Shown here: positions 31,176 to 40,536 of the stretch, in pieces
Layout: every line of letters starts with the position of its first letter
Position numbering within the stretch: position 1 is the first letter of the stretch
DNA from: Pseudorhizobium endolithicum
Lineage (GTDB): Bacteria > Pseudomonadota > Alphaproteobacteria > Rhizobiales > Rhizobiaceae
Length of the DNA: 61,118 nucleotides
Direction: 5' to 3'
Assembly: GCF_902153245.2 (NCBI RefSeq)
Contig: NZ_CABFWF030000002.1
Span: 2,420 to 63,537, forward strand
The notes under the pieces: generated by a model
What the model was told of the DNA's origin: nothing
The model's input: the letters and a program-made list of their open reading frames with translations, nothing else
The model's database searches: none
Translations under genes and position numbers: made by a program

Positions 31176-31874
31176 ATGAAGACGATGGAAATCACCCTTA
31201 CCAGACGCGCACTCCTCGGAGGCGTCGCTGCCACGGCTCTGGTCCTGGCGCTGCCGCTTTCCGCAACCGATGCCTTCGCCCAGGAATTGCCGGAAGCCCA
31301 GGGTGACGTCGACATGGCAGAAGTGCTGAAGCCCGGCCCGCTGCCGGAAATGGCGATCGGCGAGGAAAATGCGCCGGTGACGATCGTCGAATACATGTCG
31401 ATGACCTGCCCCCACTGCGCGACCTTCCACAACAATACCTTCGACGCGATCAAGACCAAGTATGTCGATAGCGGCAAGGTGCGCTTCATCATTCGCGAAT
31501 TCCCGTTCGATCCGCGCGCGGCTGCCGCCTTCATGCTGGCGCGCTGCAACCCCGCCAAGCCTGAAGAGGCAAGCACGCCTGCACAGTATTTCCCGATGGT
31601 ATCCATGCTGATGAAGCAACAGGAAACCTGGGCTGCAGCAGAAGACGGCCGCGCCGCGCTGCTGCAGATGTCGAAACTTGCCGGTTTCTCACAGGAGACT
31701 TTCCAGGCCTGCTTGACGAACCAGAAACTTCTCGATGATGTGAACGCCACGATGAAGCGCGGTGCCGACGAATTCGGCGTCTCCTCGACGCCCACATTCC
31801 TCATCAACGGCAAGCGTTATGCGGGGGCCATGTCTGTTGAAAGCATGTCGGCTCTTATCGACAGCCTTCTCTGA
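31176..31874 (+). CDS. DsbA-family periplasmic thiol oxidoreductase
   Basis: The 232-residue protein has an N-terminal twin-arginine-like signal (LTRRALLGGVAATALVLAL) and then a thioredoxin-fold DsbA domain: VTIVEYMSMTCPHCATFH (CPHC active site), RFIIREFPFDPRA, and the cis-Pro in SSTPTFLING. Probably oxidises or isomerises exported proteins. Ends just before a terminator; smc follows. Confidence 0.93.
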   Translation: MKTMEITLTRRALLGGVAATALVLALPLSATDAFAQELPEAQGDVDMAEVLKPGPLPEMAIGEENAPVTIVEYMSMTCPHCATFHNNTFDAIKTKYVDSGKVRFIIREFPFDPRAAAAFMLARCNPAKPEEASTPAQYFPMVSMLMKQQETWAAAEDGRAALLQMSKLAGFSQETFQACLTNQKLLDDVNATMKRGADEFGVSSTPTFLINGKRYAGAMSVESMSALIDSLL

Positions 31875-31891
31875 GCCCGTTCATGACCTGA

Positions 31892-31925
31892 GCGGCGGCC
31901 GCACCCGTGCGACCGCCGCCTTTTT
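31892..31925 (+). terminator. rho-independent terminator between dsbA-like gene and smc
   Basis: GCGGCGG (31892-31898) pairs with CCGCCGC (31913-31919), with an inner CGCA/TGCG extension, followed by TTTTT (31921-31925). It lies 12 nt before the smc start, so smc needs read-through or a promoter inside the dsbA-like gene. Confidence 0.8.
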
Positions 31926-31937
31926 CCGGTGCGCGGC

Positions 31938-34900
31938 ATGAAGTTCAACAAGCTGCGCCTCGTCGGCTTCAAGTCCTTCGTCGAGCCGACGGAATTCATC
32001 ATCGAGCGCGGACTGACGGGTGTCGTCGGTCCCAATGGCTGCGGCAAGTCGAACCTTGTCGAGGCGCTCCGCTGGGTGATGGGCGAGAATTCCTACAAGA
32101 ACATGCGCGCGTCCGGCATGGACGACGTCATCTTCTCCGGCTCCGGAAACCGGCCGGCCCGCAATACCGCGGAGGTGATGCTTTTCCTGGACAATTCGGA
32201 TCGCACGGCGCCGGCTGCCTTCAACGATTCCGACGAGATCCAGGTGTCGCGCCGCATCGAGCGGGAGAACGGCTCCGTTTACCGGATCAACGGCAAGGAA
32301 GCCCGCGCCAAGGACGTCCAGCTCCTGTTTGCGGATGCCTCCACGGGCGCGCGCTCGCCCTCCATGGTCGGGCAGGGCCGGGTCGGCGAACTCATCAACG
32401 CCAAGCCCCAGGCGCGCCGCCAGCTTCTGGAAGAGGCGGCCGGCATATCCGGTCTGCACTCCCGGCGTCATGAGGCGGAACTGCGTTTGCGTGCCGCCGA
32501 AGGCAATCTGGAACGACTGGAGGACGTGACGGCGCAGCTGGAAAGCCAGATCGAGAGCCTGAAGCGCCAGGCGCGCCAGGCGAACCGCTTCAAGATGCTG
32601 TCGGCGGACATCCGCGCCCGCGAGGCCATGCTGCTGCATATCCGCTGGGCGCAGGCGAAGGAGGCCGAGACGGAGGCCACCACTGCGCTCAACCAGGCGA
32701 CGATGGTGGTTGCCGAGAAGGCACAAGGCCAGATGGAGGCTGCGAAGGTCCAGGCGGTCGCGGGCCTGAAGCTGCCGGAACTGCGGGAGGAGGAGGCCAA
32801 GGCCGGCGCCGCCCTCCAGCGCATCCAGATTGCACGCACTCAACTGGACGACGAAGCGGGCCGGCTGATGAAGCGCCGCGACGAACTCACCCGCCGGCTC
32901 GTACAGCTTGCCGAAGACATCCGGCGGGAAGAGCGGCTGGTCCTGGACAATGCCTCGTTTCTCGCCAAGCTCGACGAGGAGGAGCGGGAGATCAACGATC
33001 TGCTGGCCGATTCCGGCGCGGAGGCGGATGAACTGAAGGAGGCCTTCGAGGCGGCCGCGGCCGCGCTGGCAGAGAGCGAGAAGCTGTTCGCCGCCGTCAC
33101 CGCTGAAAGGGCGGAGGCGGCAGCGTCCCGCGGCCAGTTGGAACGTCTCATCCGGGAGATCGGCGAGCGCCGCCAGCGGCTTGACCGCCAGTCGAACGAT
33201 GCCGAGGCGGAACTGCAGGCGATCGCAGACAAGCTGTCGGGGTTGGACGATCCGGCTGAGCGGCGCGAAGCGGTCGAGGCCGCCGAGTTCGCCCTGGAGG
33301 AGGCCGGCGCGGCGGCGGAGGAGGCGGAGGTTGCCCTCGGCGCCGCCCGCGCGGCCGAGGGCCTGGCCCGAAAACCCGTGGAGGCGGCCCGTTCGCGGCT
33401 GAATGCGCTGGAGACCGAGGCGCGCACCATTTCGAGAATGCTGGCGGCCTCCGAAGCCTCCGGTGATTTTTCCCCCGTGGCCGAGGCCATCCGGGTCGAT
33501 CGCGGCTATGAGGCGGCCCTTGGTGCAGCCCTGGGCGACGATCTGGAAAGTTCTACCGACCCCGGCGCACCCGCATACTGGACAGTGAACGGCGACGCTG
33601 CGGGCGATCCTGCCTTGCCGGCGGGATGCGAGCCGCTGCTTTCGCGCGCCGCTGCGCCGCCGGAGCTGACGCGGCGCCTCGCCCAGATCGGTATCGTCGC
33701 GCAGGAGGACGCTCCCCGGCTGATGCCGCAGCTCAAACCTGGCCAGCGGCTCGTGACGCGGGAAGGGGCGGTCTACCGCTGGGATGGTCATGTAACCGGA
33801 TCGGAGGCGCCCGGCGCGGCGGCTCTCCGGCTTTCTCAGAAGAACCGTCTTGCCGAACTGGAGGGCGAACTGGAGGAGGCGGGGACCGTCCTGGCCGATG
33901 CGGAAGAAGCCCTTGCGGATGCTGCCGCCGGCATAGCCGAAAGCGAGGCGCGGCTGGCGGATCTGCGCGAGCGCAACCGTATGGCCGCGCGGCGGCTCAC
34001 GGAGGCGCGCGATGCGCTGGCCGTGGCCGAGCGGGCCTCCGGCGATCTGCTGCGTCGCCGGGACGTCGTCATGGAAGCCTTGAACCAGGTCAGGACCCAG
34101 ATCGACGAAGCGCTGCTTCAGGAAGAGAATGCACGGGTCGAACTGGAGGATGCGCCCGATCTTTCATCGCTGGATGAGCGACTGCGCGACCAGCAGGCGG
34201 CGGTGGCGACGGATCGCGGCCTCCTTGCCGAGGCTCGCGCCCGCTACGAGGGATTGAGCCGCGAGGCGGAGGCGCGTCGCCGCAGGCTTTCGGCCATCGC
34301 GCAGGAGCGTTCCGCCTGGCAGGCCCGGGCGGCAAGTGCCGAGGATCATGTGGCGACGTTGCGGGAACGTGAGGAGGAGGCCCGCGAAGAACTTGCGGAT
34401 CTGGAGGCGGCGCCGGAAGAGTTCGAGGACCGGCGCCGAGCGCTTCTTTCCGAACTGCAGAAGGCCGAGGAGGCGCGCCGCGTCGCCGCCGATCGTCTCG
34501 TGGAGGCCGAGGGCCGGCAGCGGGACGCCGATCGCCTGGCCGCCACCGCATTGTCCGAGCTTGCAGAGGCCCGCGAAAAGCGGGGCCGTGCCGAGGAACG
34601 GCTCGTCTCCGCCGCCGAGCGCCGCCATGACAGCGAGGTTGCGATCCAGCAGGCGCTCGGAGTGGCGCCGCATGAAGTGCTGCGGCTGGCCGGTATTGCT
34701 CCCGGTGCCGGTCTTCCGGACATGCGCGACATCGAGCGGGAGGTCGACCGGCTGAAGATGGAGCGCGAGCGTCTCGGCGCCGTGAACCTGCGGGCGGACG
34801 AGGAACAGAAGGAGCTTTCCGAAAAGCTCGACGCACTGATCCGCGAACGGGACGACATCATCGACGCCATCCGCAAGCTGCGCGGCGCGATACAGAGCCT

Positions 34901-35399
34901 CAACCGGGAGGGGCGTGAGCGGCTGATCGCGGCCTTCGACGTGGTCAACGCCGAATTCCAGCGGTTGTTCACCCACCTTTTCGGGGGCGGAACGGCGGAA
35001 CTGCAGCTGGTGGAATCGGACGATCCCCTCGAGGCGGGGCTGGAAATCCTTGCGCGCCCTCCCGGCAAGAAGCCGCAGACCATGACGCTCCTGTCGGGCG
35101 GCGAGCAGGCGCTGACGGCCATGGCGCTGATCTTCGCCGTCTTCCTGACCAATCCGGCGCCCATCTGTGTGCTGGACGAGGTCGACGCGCCGCTCGACGA
35201 CCACAATGTCGAACGCTACTGCAACCTGATGGACGAGATGGCGGCATCCACCGAGACGCGCTTCGTCATCATTACCCACAATCCGATCACCATGGCGCGC
35301 ATGAACAGGCTGTTCGGCGTCACCATGGCGGAGCAGGGCGTGTCCCAGCTGGTTTCGGTCGATCTCCAGACAGCGGAGCTGCTGCGGGAAGCGGTCTGA
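31938..35399 (+). CDS. smc: chromosome segregation ATPase SMC
   Basis: The 1153-residue protein folds as two ATPase half-domains at the ends of long antiparallel coiled coils with a central hinge. Walker A is GPNGCGKSNLVEALRWVMGE near residue 35; the ABC signature LSGGEQAL and Walker B CVLDEVDAPLDDHN are near the C-terminus. The coils are very Ala/Glu/Arg-rich. It condenses and segregates DNA with ScpAB. Start ATG 31938 (MKFNKLRLVGFKSF); a GTG at 31929 is in frame. Confidence 0.98.
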   Translation: MKFNKLRLVGFKSFVEPTEFIIERGLTGVVGPNGCGKSNLVEALRWVMGENSYKNMRASGMDDVIFSGSGNRPARNTAEVMLFLDNSDRTAPAAFNDSDEIQVSRRIERENGSVYRINGKEARAKDVQLLFADASTGARSPSMVGQGRVGELINAKPQARRQLLEEAAGISGLHSRRHEAELRLRAAEGNLERLEDVTAQLESQIESLKRQARQANRFKMLSADIRAREAMLLHIRWAQAKEAETEATTALNQATMVVAEKAQGQMEAAKVQAVAGLKLPELREEEAKAGAALQRIQIARTQLDDEAGRLMKRRDELTRRLVQLAEDIRREERLVLDNASFLAKLDEEEREINDLLADSGAEADELKEAFEAAAAALAESEKLFAAVTAERAEAAASRGQLERLIREIGERRQRLDRQSNDAEAELQAIADKLSGLDDPAERREAVEAAEFALEEAGAAAEEAEVALGAARAAEGLARKPVEAARSRLNALETEARTISRMLAASEASGDFSPVAEAIRVDRGYEAALGAALGDDLESSTDPGAPAYWTVNGDAAGDPALPAGCEPLLSRAAAPPELTRRLAQIGIVAQEDAPRLMPQLKPGQRLVTREGAVYRWDGHVTGSEAPGAAALRLSQKNRLAELEGELEEAGTVLADAEEALADAAAGIAESEARLADLRERNRMAARRLTEARDALAVAERASGDLLRRRDVVMEALNQVRTQIDEALLQEENARVELEDAPDLSSLDERLRDQQAAVATDRGLLAEARARYEGLSREAEARRRRLSAIAQERSAWQARAASAEDHVATLREREEEAREELADLEAAPEEFEDRRRALLSELQKAEEARRVAADRLVEAEGRQRDADRLAATALSELAEAREKRGRAEERLVSAAERRHDSEVAIQQALGVAPHEVLRLAGIAPGAGLPDMRDIEREVDRLKMERERLGAVNLRADEEQKELSEKLDALIRERDDIIDAIRKLRGAIQSLNREGRERLIAAFDVVNAEFQRLFTHLFGGGTAELQLVESDDPLEAGLEILARPPGKKPQTMTLLSGGEQALTAMALIFAVFLTNPAPICVLDEVDAPLDDHNVERYCNLMDEMAASTETRFVIITHNPITMARMNRLFGVTMAEQGVSQLVSVDLQTAELLREAV

Positions 35400-35516
35400 T
35401 TACCCCGCCTGCGCCTTTTGTTGCATTGCAACATAATCCTGCCCCCATACGTTTCCAAACTACGGCAAAAGCTGTAAGCCTCCTTGAAAACAGGCTGCGT
35501 GGGTGGAGAGCAGGCA

Positions 35517-38195
35517 ATGGAGAAGTGGGTCTACCGCTTCGGTGGTGGAAAGGCGGAAGGCGGCGCTGCCGATGTCGACCGGCTCGGCGGCAAGGGCGCG
35601 AACCTTGCGGAGATGGCAAGCCTCGGGCTGCCGGTCCCCCCCGGCCTGACGATCGTGACCGACGCCTGTGCCTGGTATTTCAAGAACGGCCGCACACTGC
35701 CCGACGCCCTGAAGGCCCAGGTTCTGGAAGGCATCGTCGCCATGGAGGCCGAAACGGGCCGGACCTTCGGCGGCTCCGCAAAGCCGCTGCTTCTCTCGAT
35801 CCGCTCCGGTGCGCGGGCCTCCATGCCCGGCATGATGGATACCGTCCTCAATCTCGGCCTGAACGACGAGACCGTCCAGGCGCTCGGCCACGATGCCGGC
35901 GACGCGCGCTTCGCCTGGGACAGCTACCGGCGCTTCATCCAGATGTATGCCGACGTCGTCATGGGGCTGGATCACGAGGTGTTCGAGGAGATCCTCGAGG
36001 ACGAGAAGGGGCGGCTCGGCCACGACTACGACACGGACCTATCGGCGGTCGAGTGGCAGCATGTCGTGGGGCTCTACAAGCAGGTGGTCGAGGAAGAGCT
36101 GGGGGAAACGTTTCCGCAGGACCCCCACCTGCAGCTCTGGAAGGCGATCGCCGCCGTCTTTTCCAGCTGGACGAACCCGCGCGCCGCCACCTATCGCGCC
36201 CTGCACCGCATTCCCGAGCACTGGGGAACCGCGGTCAACGTCCAGGCCATGGTTTTCGGCAATCTCGGCTCGTCCTCTGCGACAGGCGTCGCCTTCACGC
36301 GCAATCCTTCGACCGGCGAACGGTCGCTCTACGGGGAATTCCTGGTCAATGCCCAGGGCGAGGACGTCGTGGCCGGCATCCGCACGCCGCAGGCGCTGAC
36401 GGAGGAGGGGAGGCTGGCCTCCGGTTCCGACAGGCCCTCCATGGAAAAGCTGATGCCGGAGACCTTCCGTGAGTTCCGGGCGATCTGCGATCGGCTCGAG
36501 GCCCATTACCGCGACATGCAGGACGTCGAGTTCACGGTCGAGCGGGGCAAGTTGTGGATGCTCCAGACGCGGGCCGGCAAGCGGACCACGCGTGCCGCCC
36601 TGAAGATCGCCGTCGACATGGTGGACGAGGGCCTGCTCGGCGAGGAGGAGGCGGTGACGCGCATCGAGCCGCCCTCGCTCGACCAGTTGCTTCATCCGAC
36701 CATCGATCCCCGCGTCGAGCGTGTCGTGCTCGGCTCCGGCTTGCCGGCCTCGCCTGGTGCTGCCGCCGGAGAGATCGTCTTCACCGCCGAGGATGCGGTC
36801 GAGGCGGAAGCGGAAGGGCGCAAGGTCATCCTGGTCCGGATCGAGACGAGCCCGGAGGACATCCATGGCATGCATGCCGCCGAAGCGATCCTGACGACGC
36901 GCGGCGGCATGACCAGCCATGCGGCGGTCGTGGCACGGGGGATGGGCATTCCCTGCATCGTCGGCGCGGGCACCATGCGCGTCGATCTCCGCAATGAGCA
37001 GCTTCTGTGTCCCGGCGGCATCGTGCTGAAGCGGGGCGACACGGTCACGCTGGATGGGTCGTCGGGCCAGGTCCTGAGGGGCAACGTGCCGATGATCCAG
37101 CCGGAGCTCTCCGGCGATTTCGGCCGGCTGATGGTATGGGCGGACAAGGCGCGGCGGATGACGGTCCGCACCAATGCCGATACCCCGCAGGACGCGCGCT
37201 CCGCCCGCTCCTTCGGCGCCGAAGGGATCGGCCTCTGCCGCACCGAGCATATGTTCTTCGAGGGTGACCGCATCCAGGTGATGCGCGAGATGATCCTGGC
37301 GGAGGACGAGGCGGGCCGGCGGCAGGCGCTTGCCAGGCTCCTGCCGATGCAGCGCTCCGACTTCACGGAGCTCTTCACCATCATGCACGGCCTGCCTGTG
37401 ACGATCCGCCTGCTCGACCCGCCGCTGCACGAGTTCCTGCCGAAGTCGGACGAGGAGATTGCCGAGGTGGCGAAGGCGATGGACATGGAGCCGGGCTTCC
37501 TGCGCCGCCGCGTGGACGCGCTGCACGAGTTCAATCCGATGCTCGGCCATCGCGGCTGCCGGCTGGCGATCTCCTACCCGGAAATTGCCGAGATGCAGGC
37601 GCGCGCCATCTTCGAAGCGGCCGTCCAGGCGGCACGTGTGACGGGCGAGGCGGTCGAACTGGAGATCATGGTGCCGCTGGTCGGCCTTCGGTCGGAACTC
37701 GACTACGTCAAGGGCTGCATCGATCGGGTCGCCGAAGACGTGGCCCGCGAGTCGGGCGTGGAGATCGGCTACCTTGCCGGCACGATGATCGAACTGCCGC
37801 GCGCCGCCCTGCGTGCCCACGTCATCGCCGAGACCGCGGAGTTCTTCTCCTTCGGCACCAACGACCTGACGCAGACGACCTTCGGCATGTCGCGCGACGA
37901 TGCCGCTGCCTTCATCCCCACCTACCAGCGCAAGGGCATCATCGAGCAGGATCCGTTCATCTCGCTGGATTTCGACGGCGTGGGAGAACTGATCCAGCTT
38001 GCCGCCGAGCGTGGCCGCCAGACCCGCGCGAACCTCAAGCTCGGTATCTGCGGCGAACATGGCGGGGACCCGGCCTCGATCACCTTCTGCGAGAATGCCG
38101 GGCTGGACTACGTGTCCTGTTCGCCTTTCCGCGTACCGATTGCGCGGCTTGCCGCCGCTCAGGCGGCAATCTTACGCCGTCGTGCAGATGCCTGA
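35517..38195 (+). CDS. ppdK: pyruvate, phosphate dikinase
   Basis: Interconverts pyruvate + ATP + Pi and PEP + AMP + PPi. The 892 residues show the nucleotide-binding N-domain (GGKGANLAEMASLGLPVPPG, SIRSGARASMPGMMDTVLN), the swivelling phospho-His domain TTRGGMTSHAAVVARGMG, and the C-terminal PEP/pyruvate barrel (GLCRTEHMFF, EIMVPLVG, FSFGTNDLTQTTFG, CGEHGGDP). Start ATG 35517 follows GGAGAG. Confidence 0.98.
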   Translation: MEKWVYRFGGGKAEGGAADVDRLGGKGANLAEMASLGLPVPPGLTIVTDACAWYFKNGRTLPDALKAQVLEGIVAMEAETGRTFGGSAKPLLLSIRSGARASMPGMMDTVLNLGLNDETVQALGHDAGDARFAWDSYRRFIQMYADVVMGLDHEVFEEILEDEKGRLGHDYDTDLSAVEWQHVVGLYKQVVEEELGETFPQDPHLQLWKAIAAVFSSWTNPRAATYRALHRIPEHWGTAVNVQAMVFGNLGSSSATGVAFTRNPSTGERSLYGEFLVNAQGEDVVAGIRTPQALTEEGRLASGSDRPSMEKLMPETFREFRAICDRLEAHYRDMQDVEFTVERGKLWMLQTRAGKRTTRAALKIAVDMVDEGLLGEEEAVTRIEPPSLDQLLHPTIDPRVERVVLGSGLPASPGAAAGEIVFTAEDAVEAEAEGRKVILVRIETSPEDIHGMHAAEAILTTRGGMTSHAAVVARGMGIPCIVGAGTMRVDLRNEQLLCPGGIVLKRGDTVTLDGSSGQVLRGNVPMIQPELSGDFGRLMVWADKARRMTVRTNADTPQDARSARSFGAEGIGLCRTEHMFFEGDRIQVMREMILAEDEAGRRQALARLLPMQRSDFTELFTIMHGLPVTIRLLDPPLHEFLPKSDEEIAEVAKAMDMEPGFLRRRVDALHEFNPMLGHRGCRLAISYPEIAEMQARAIFEAAVQAARVTGEAVELEIMVPLVGLRSELDYVKGCIDRVAEDVARESGVEIGYLAGTMIELPRAALRAHVIAETAEFFSFGTNDLTQTTFGMSRDDAAAFIPTYQRKGIIEQDPFISLDFDGVGELIQLAAERGRQTRANLKLGICGEHGGDPASITFCENAGLDYVSCSPFRVPIARLAAAQAAILRRRADA

Positions 38196-38211
38196 GGCGA
38201 AGCCTTCCGGA

Positions 38212-38649
38212 TCAGTGGCTGGCAAAGATTTCCGTGCTCCCGTCCTTGTGGATGAGCAGCACGTCGTAGGGCTCTGCCCCAGCACCTTCCATTCCGGGTG
38301 AGCCGGCCGGCATCCCCGGCGCCGCTAGGCCGACGGCGTCCGGACGCTCGGCCAACAGGCGCTGCACGTCGGATGCCGGCACGTGTCCTTCGACGACATA
38401 TCCATCGACCAGCGCCGTATGGCAGGAGGCGGTGTCCCCCGTGATGCCGGCCTTCGCCTTCACGACATCCATCTCTTCGGGAGAAATATCAGCCGAGGCG
38501 ACGGTGAAGCCGTTTGCAGTCATGTGCGCGATCCAGCCGCCGCAACAGCCGCAGCCTGCATCCTTGAAGACGCTGACGGTGGCCGAAAGCGCGACGGAAG
38601 CGGAAAGGAAGCTGATTGCCGCAGAAAGGAGGAGAGTTCTGAGTTTCAT
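38212..38649 (-). CDS. DUF411 periplasmic metal-binding protein
   Basis: 145-residue secreted protein: signal peptide (to about ALSAT), then VFKDAGCGCCGGWIAHM, MDVVKAKAGI, SCHTALVDGYVVEGHVPASDV and LLAERPDAVGLAAPGMPAGSPGM. These are the features of the DUF411 family, often near copper-resistance genes and thought to bind metal through the Cys cluster. No copper genes adjoin it here apart from the distant oxidase operon. Converges on ppdK. Confidence 0.88.
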   Translation of the reverse strand: MKLRTLLLSAAISFLSASVALSATVSVFKDAGCGCCGGWIAHMTANGFTVASADISPEEMDVVKAKAGITGDTASCHTALVDGYVVEGHVPASDVQRLLAERPDAVGLAAPGMPAGSPGMEGAGAEPYDVLLIHKDGSTEIFASH

Positions 38650-38731
38650 CGAAGGGCTCCGGGGCTGTTGCCCGTCACTTGTGAATTCAACGAAGCACGT
38701 CGTCTTTGCGCTGCCTCAAGCGGTTACCTGC

Positions 38732-39001
38732 TCAATCGTCGTCCCTGATGATGATGCGGCGCTCGACATACATCGGGCCCCACATCGTGCTGGCCTGCCG
38801 GTCGCGCCAGCTGCGCATGTCCGCGCGGCGGTCGAGCTCCAGATCGAGCAGGCATTTCGCCATCGCGTCGGTGCCCGGCCTGAAGCCGTAGCCGGCACAG
38901 GCGCGCTCGTCGGCGGCGCGCCGCTCCTCGGGGCTCATGGTCTGGCACGCCGCGAGCGGAATCAGGAGGGCGATCGCGAACAGGTTGGAGAGGCGGCGCA
39001 T
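38732..39001 (-). CDS. small hypothetical lipoprotein
   Basis: About 89 residues with a lipobox (LIPLAAC) after a short hydrophobic stretch. The mature part is charged: MSPEERRAADERACAGYGFRPGTDAMAKCLLDLELDRR. Two further cysteines may pair. Such small 'AcY-GF' lipoproteins are common in Rhizobiales with no known role. ATG 39001 is chosen over 39028 because it gives a proper signal. Confidence 0.7.
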   Translation of the reverse strand: MRRLSNLFAIALLIPLAACQTMSPEERRAADERACAGYGFRPGTDAMAKCLLDLELDRRADMRSWRDRQASTMWGPMYVERRIIIRDDD

Positions 39002-39104
39002 GGCGGATTCCCTTTCCGGCATCGACAAGATGCCGATTCCTTTATCTGTCCTCCTGTTCTAAACAGGCAAGTGTGCCGCCGCAAACTCGGGTACCGCTGA
39101 TTCC

Positions 39105-40007
39105 ATGACCGTCCGCTATGTCCGGCCCGTTTCCCATTCCGCCTATGCTGCCCGCCGGATCGGCTTCGCGGCCCTTCTCCTGTTCGTCCTCGCGGTTCTC
39201 GCGCACAGGTTCGGTCCCGTGCGCACGCCGGATTTTCTGGCGCTCGTCCTGCTCTCGGCCGCGATCGCAGCCGCTGCGGTCCCGCTGGCGCTGATCGGGC
39301 TCGGACGCCTGTGGCAGAAGGGAGCGGAGGGCGGCATTGCCGCGGCGAAGGCACTTTTCTACTCAGCCGTGCCGCTTGCCGTCGTCGGTGCTGCCGCACT
39401 CCTCTACGTGACGAAGCCCCCGCTCTACGAGGTCAGCACGGATCTCGAGGATGTGCCGCCGTTCCTGGTGAAGCCGCAATACGATCAGCAGTGGCTGCAG
39501 CGTCCCGAATCCCTCGCGCCGGCCGGCCGACGGGAGCAGTTTGCCGCCTATCCGGGACTGACCGGCCGCCGGTATGAGGGAGCGCTCGACCGCGTCTACG
39601 AAGGCGTCCAGGCTGCCGCGCTCTCCGCACGGATCGCGATCCTCCATCGCGAAGGTACGGAACTGATGGAGCCGCAGCCGGTGGCGCCGGCGCCCGAGCA
39701 GCCGGTTGACGATGCGTCTCCGCCCCCCGACAACGTGCCGGTGCCGATGCCCCGTCCGGAGCCCTTGCTCCCGGCCGCTGTGCCCGCCGGAGATCGTGAT
39801 GTCGTCCTGCAGGGCGAGACGGAAAGCCTCGTCCTCGGCTTGCCCTTCGATGTCCTCATCCGCCTGCGGGAAGATGCCGAGACCACTTCCGTGGACGTCC
39901 GCGTCGCTTCCCGCTTCGGCCACCACGACCTCGGCCTGAGTGCGGCGGTGGCGGAGGATTTCCTCGAACGGCTGGACGCCGAGCTGCTCGGGATCGCGGG
40001 CGGCTGA
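39105..40007 (+). CDS. DUF1499 membrane protein
   Basis: The 300-residue protein has about three membrane helices at the N-terminus (residues 20-35, 43-65, 85-102) and a soluble C-terminal domain (YEVSTDLEDVPPFLVKP, RIAILHREGTELME, DVRVASRFGHHDLGLSAAVAEDFLERL), typical of DUF1499. A Pro-rich linker interrupts the domain near residues 192-222. Function unknown. Confidence 0.82.
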   Translation: MTVRYVRPVSHSAYAARRIGFAALLLFVLAVLAHRFGPVRTPDFLALVLLSAAIAAAAVPLALIGLGRLWQKGAEGGIAAAKALFYSAVPLAVVGAAALLYVTKPPLYEVSTDLEDVPPFLVKPQYDQQWLQRPESLAPAGRREQFAAYPGLTGRRYEGALDRVYEGVQAAALSARIAILHREGTELMEPQPVAPAPEQPVDDASPPPDNVPVPMPRPEPLLPAAVPAGDRDVVLQGETESLVLGLPFDVLIRLREDAETTSVDVRVASRFGHHDLGLSAAVAEDFLERLDAELLGIAGG

Positions 40008-40034
40008 CGCCGCCGCCCGCGTGTTCCTGCCGGT

Positions 40035-40442
40035 TCAGTCGTCGCCGAGGCCGAGCTTGGCGAGGTGGACGGCTTCCGCCTGCTCCAGCACCTCGCGGGT
40101 CAGGGTCGGCGCGGCGATGCGGATGCCGTCGTTCTCCGCCGTGATTTCCAGCGCGCTCCAGGCGACCAGCACGTCCTGCTCGCCGATGCCGAGGAAGCCG
40201 CCCACCTCCAGTGCGACGGCCGCTACGGTGCCGTCGAGATTGAGGACGATGTCTTCGATCTCGCCGATCTCCTTGCCGTCGGCGCCATAGACGTCATGAT
40301 CGTCGAACTCGCCCGTCAGAAGATGCGTCGGGGCAGCACCCTGGGCCTGCGGCAGGACCACGATCGGGGCGGTGAGCGGAGCCTGCGCGAAGGCTGCTCC
40401 GGCGATGAGGGTGGCGGCGGCTGCAAGTGTGAACGTCTTCAT
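40035..40442 (-). CDS. exported PRC-barrel domain protein
   Basis: 135 residues: signal peptide (to about AFAQ), then a PRC-barrel: LLTGEFDDHDVYGADGKEIGEIEDIVLNLDG, VALEVGGFLGIGEQDVLVAWSAL. PRC barrels bind RNA or proteins; the exported rhizobial versions have no known role. ATG 40442 is favoured over 40445 by spacing from GAGG. Confidence 0.82.
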   Translation of the reverse strand: MKTFTLAAAATLIAGAAFAQAPLTAPIVVLPQAQGAAPTHLLTGEFDDHDVYGADGKEIGEIEDIVLNLDGTVAAVALEVGGFLGIGEQDVLVAWSALEITAENDGIRIAAPTLTREVLEQAEAVHLAKLGLGDD

Positions 40443-40536
40443 CATCTTCCTCGTCTTCTTCGTGATGCGGCCGTCTGACCGCCCCCGACAACGGAAAGGC
40501 GACGATGATGTTCCGCCAGGCGTGCGGAGCCGAGGT

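Noticed and set aside
36039..38060. 673-codon minus-strand ORF opposite ppdK
   Set aside because: Shadow of a certain gene; no domain features.
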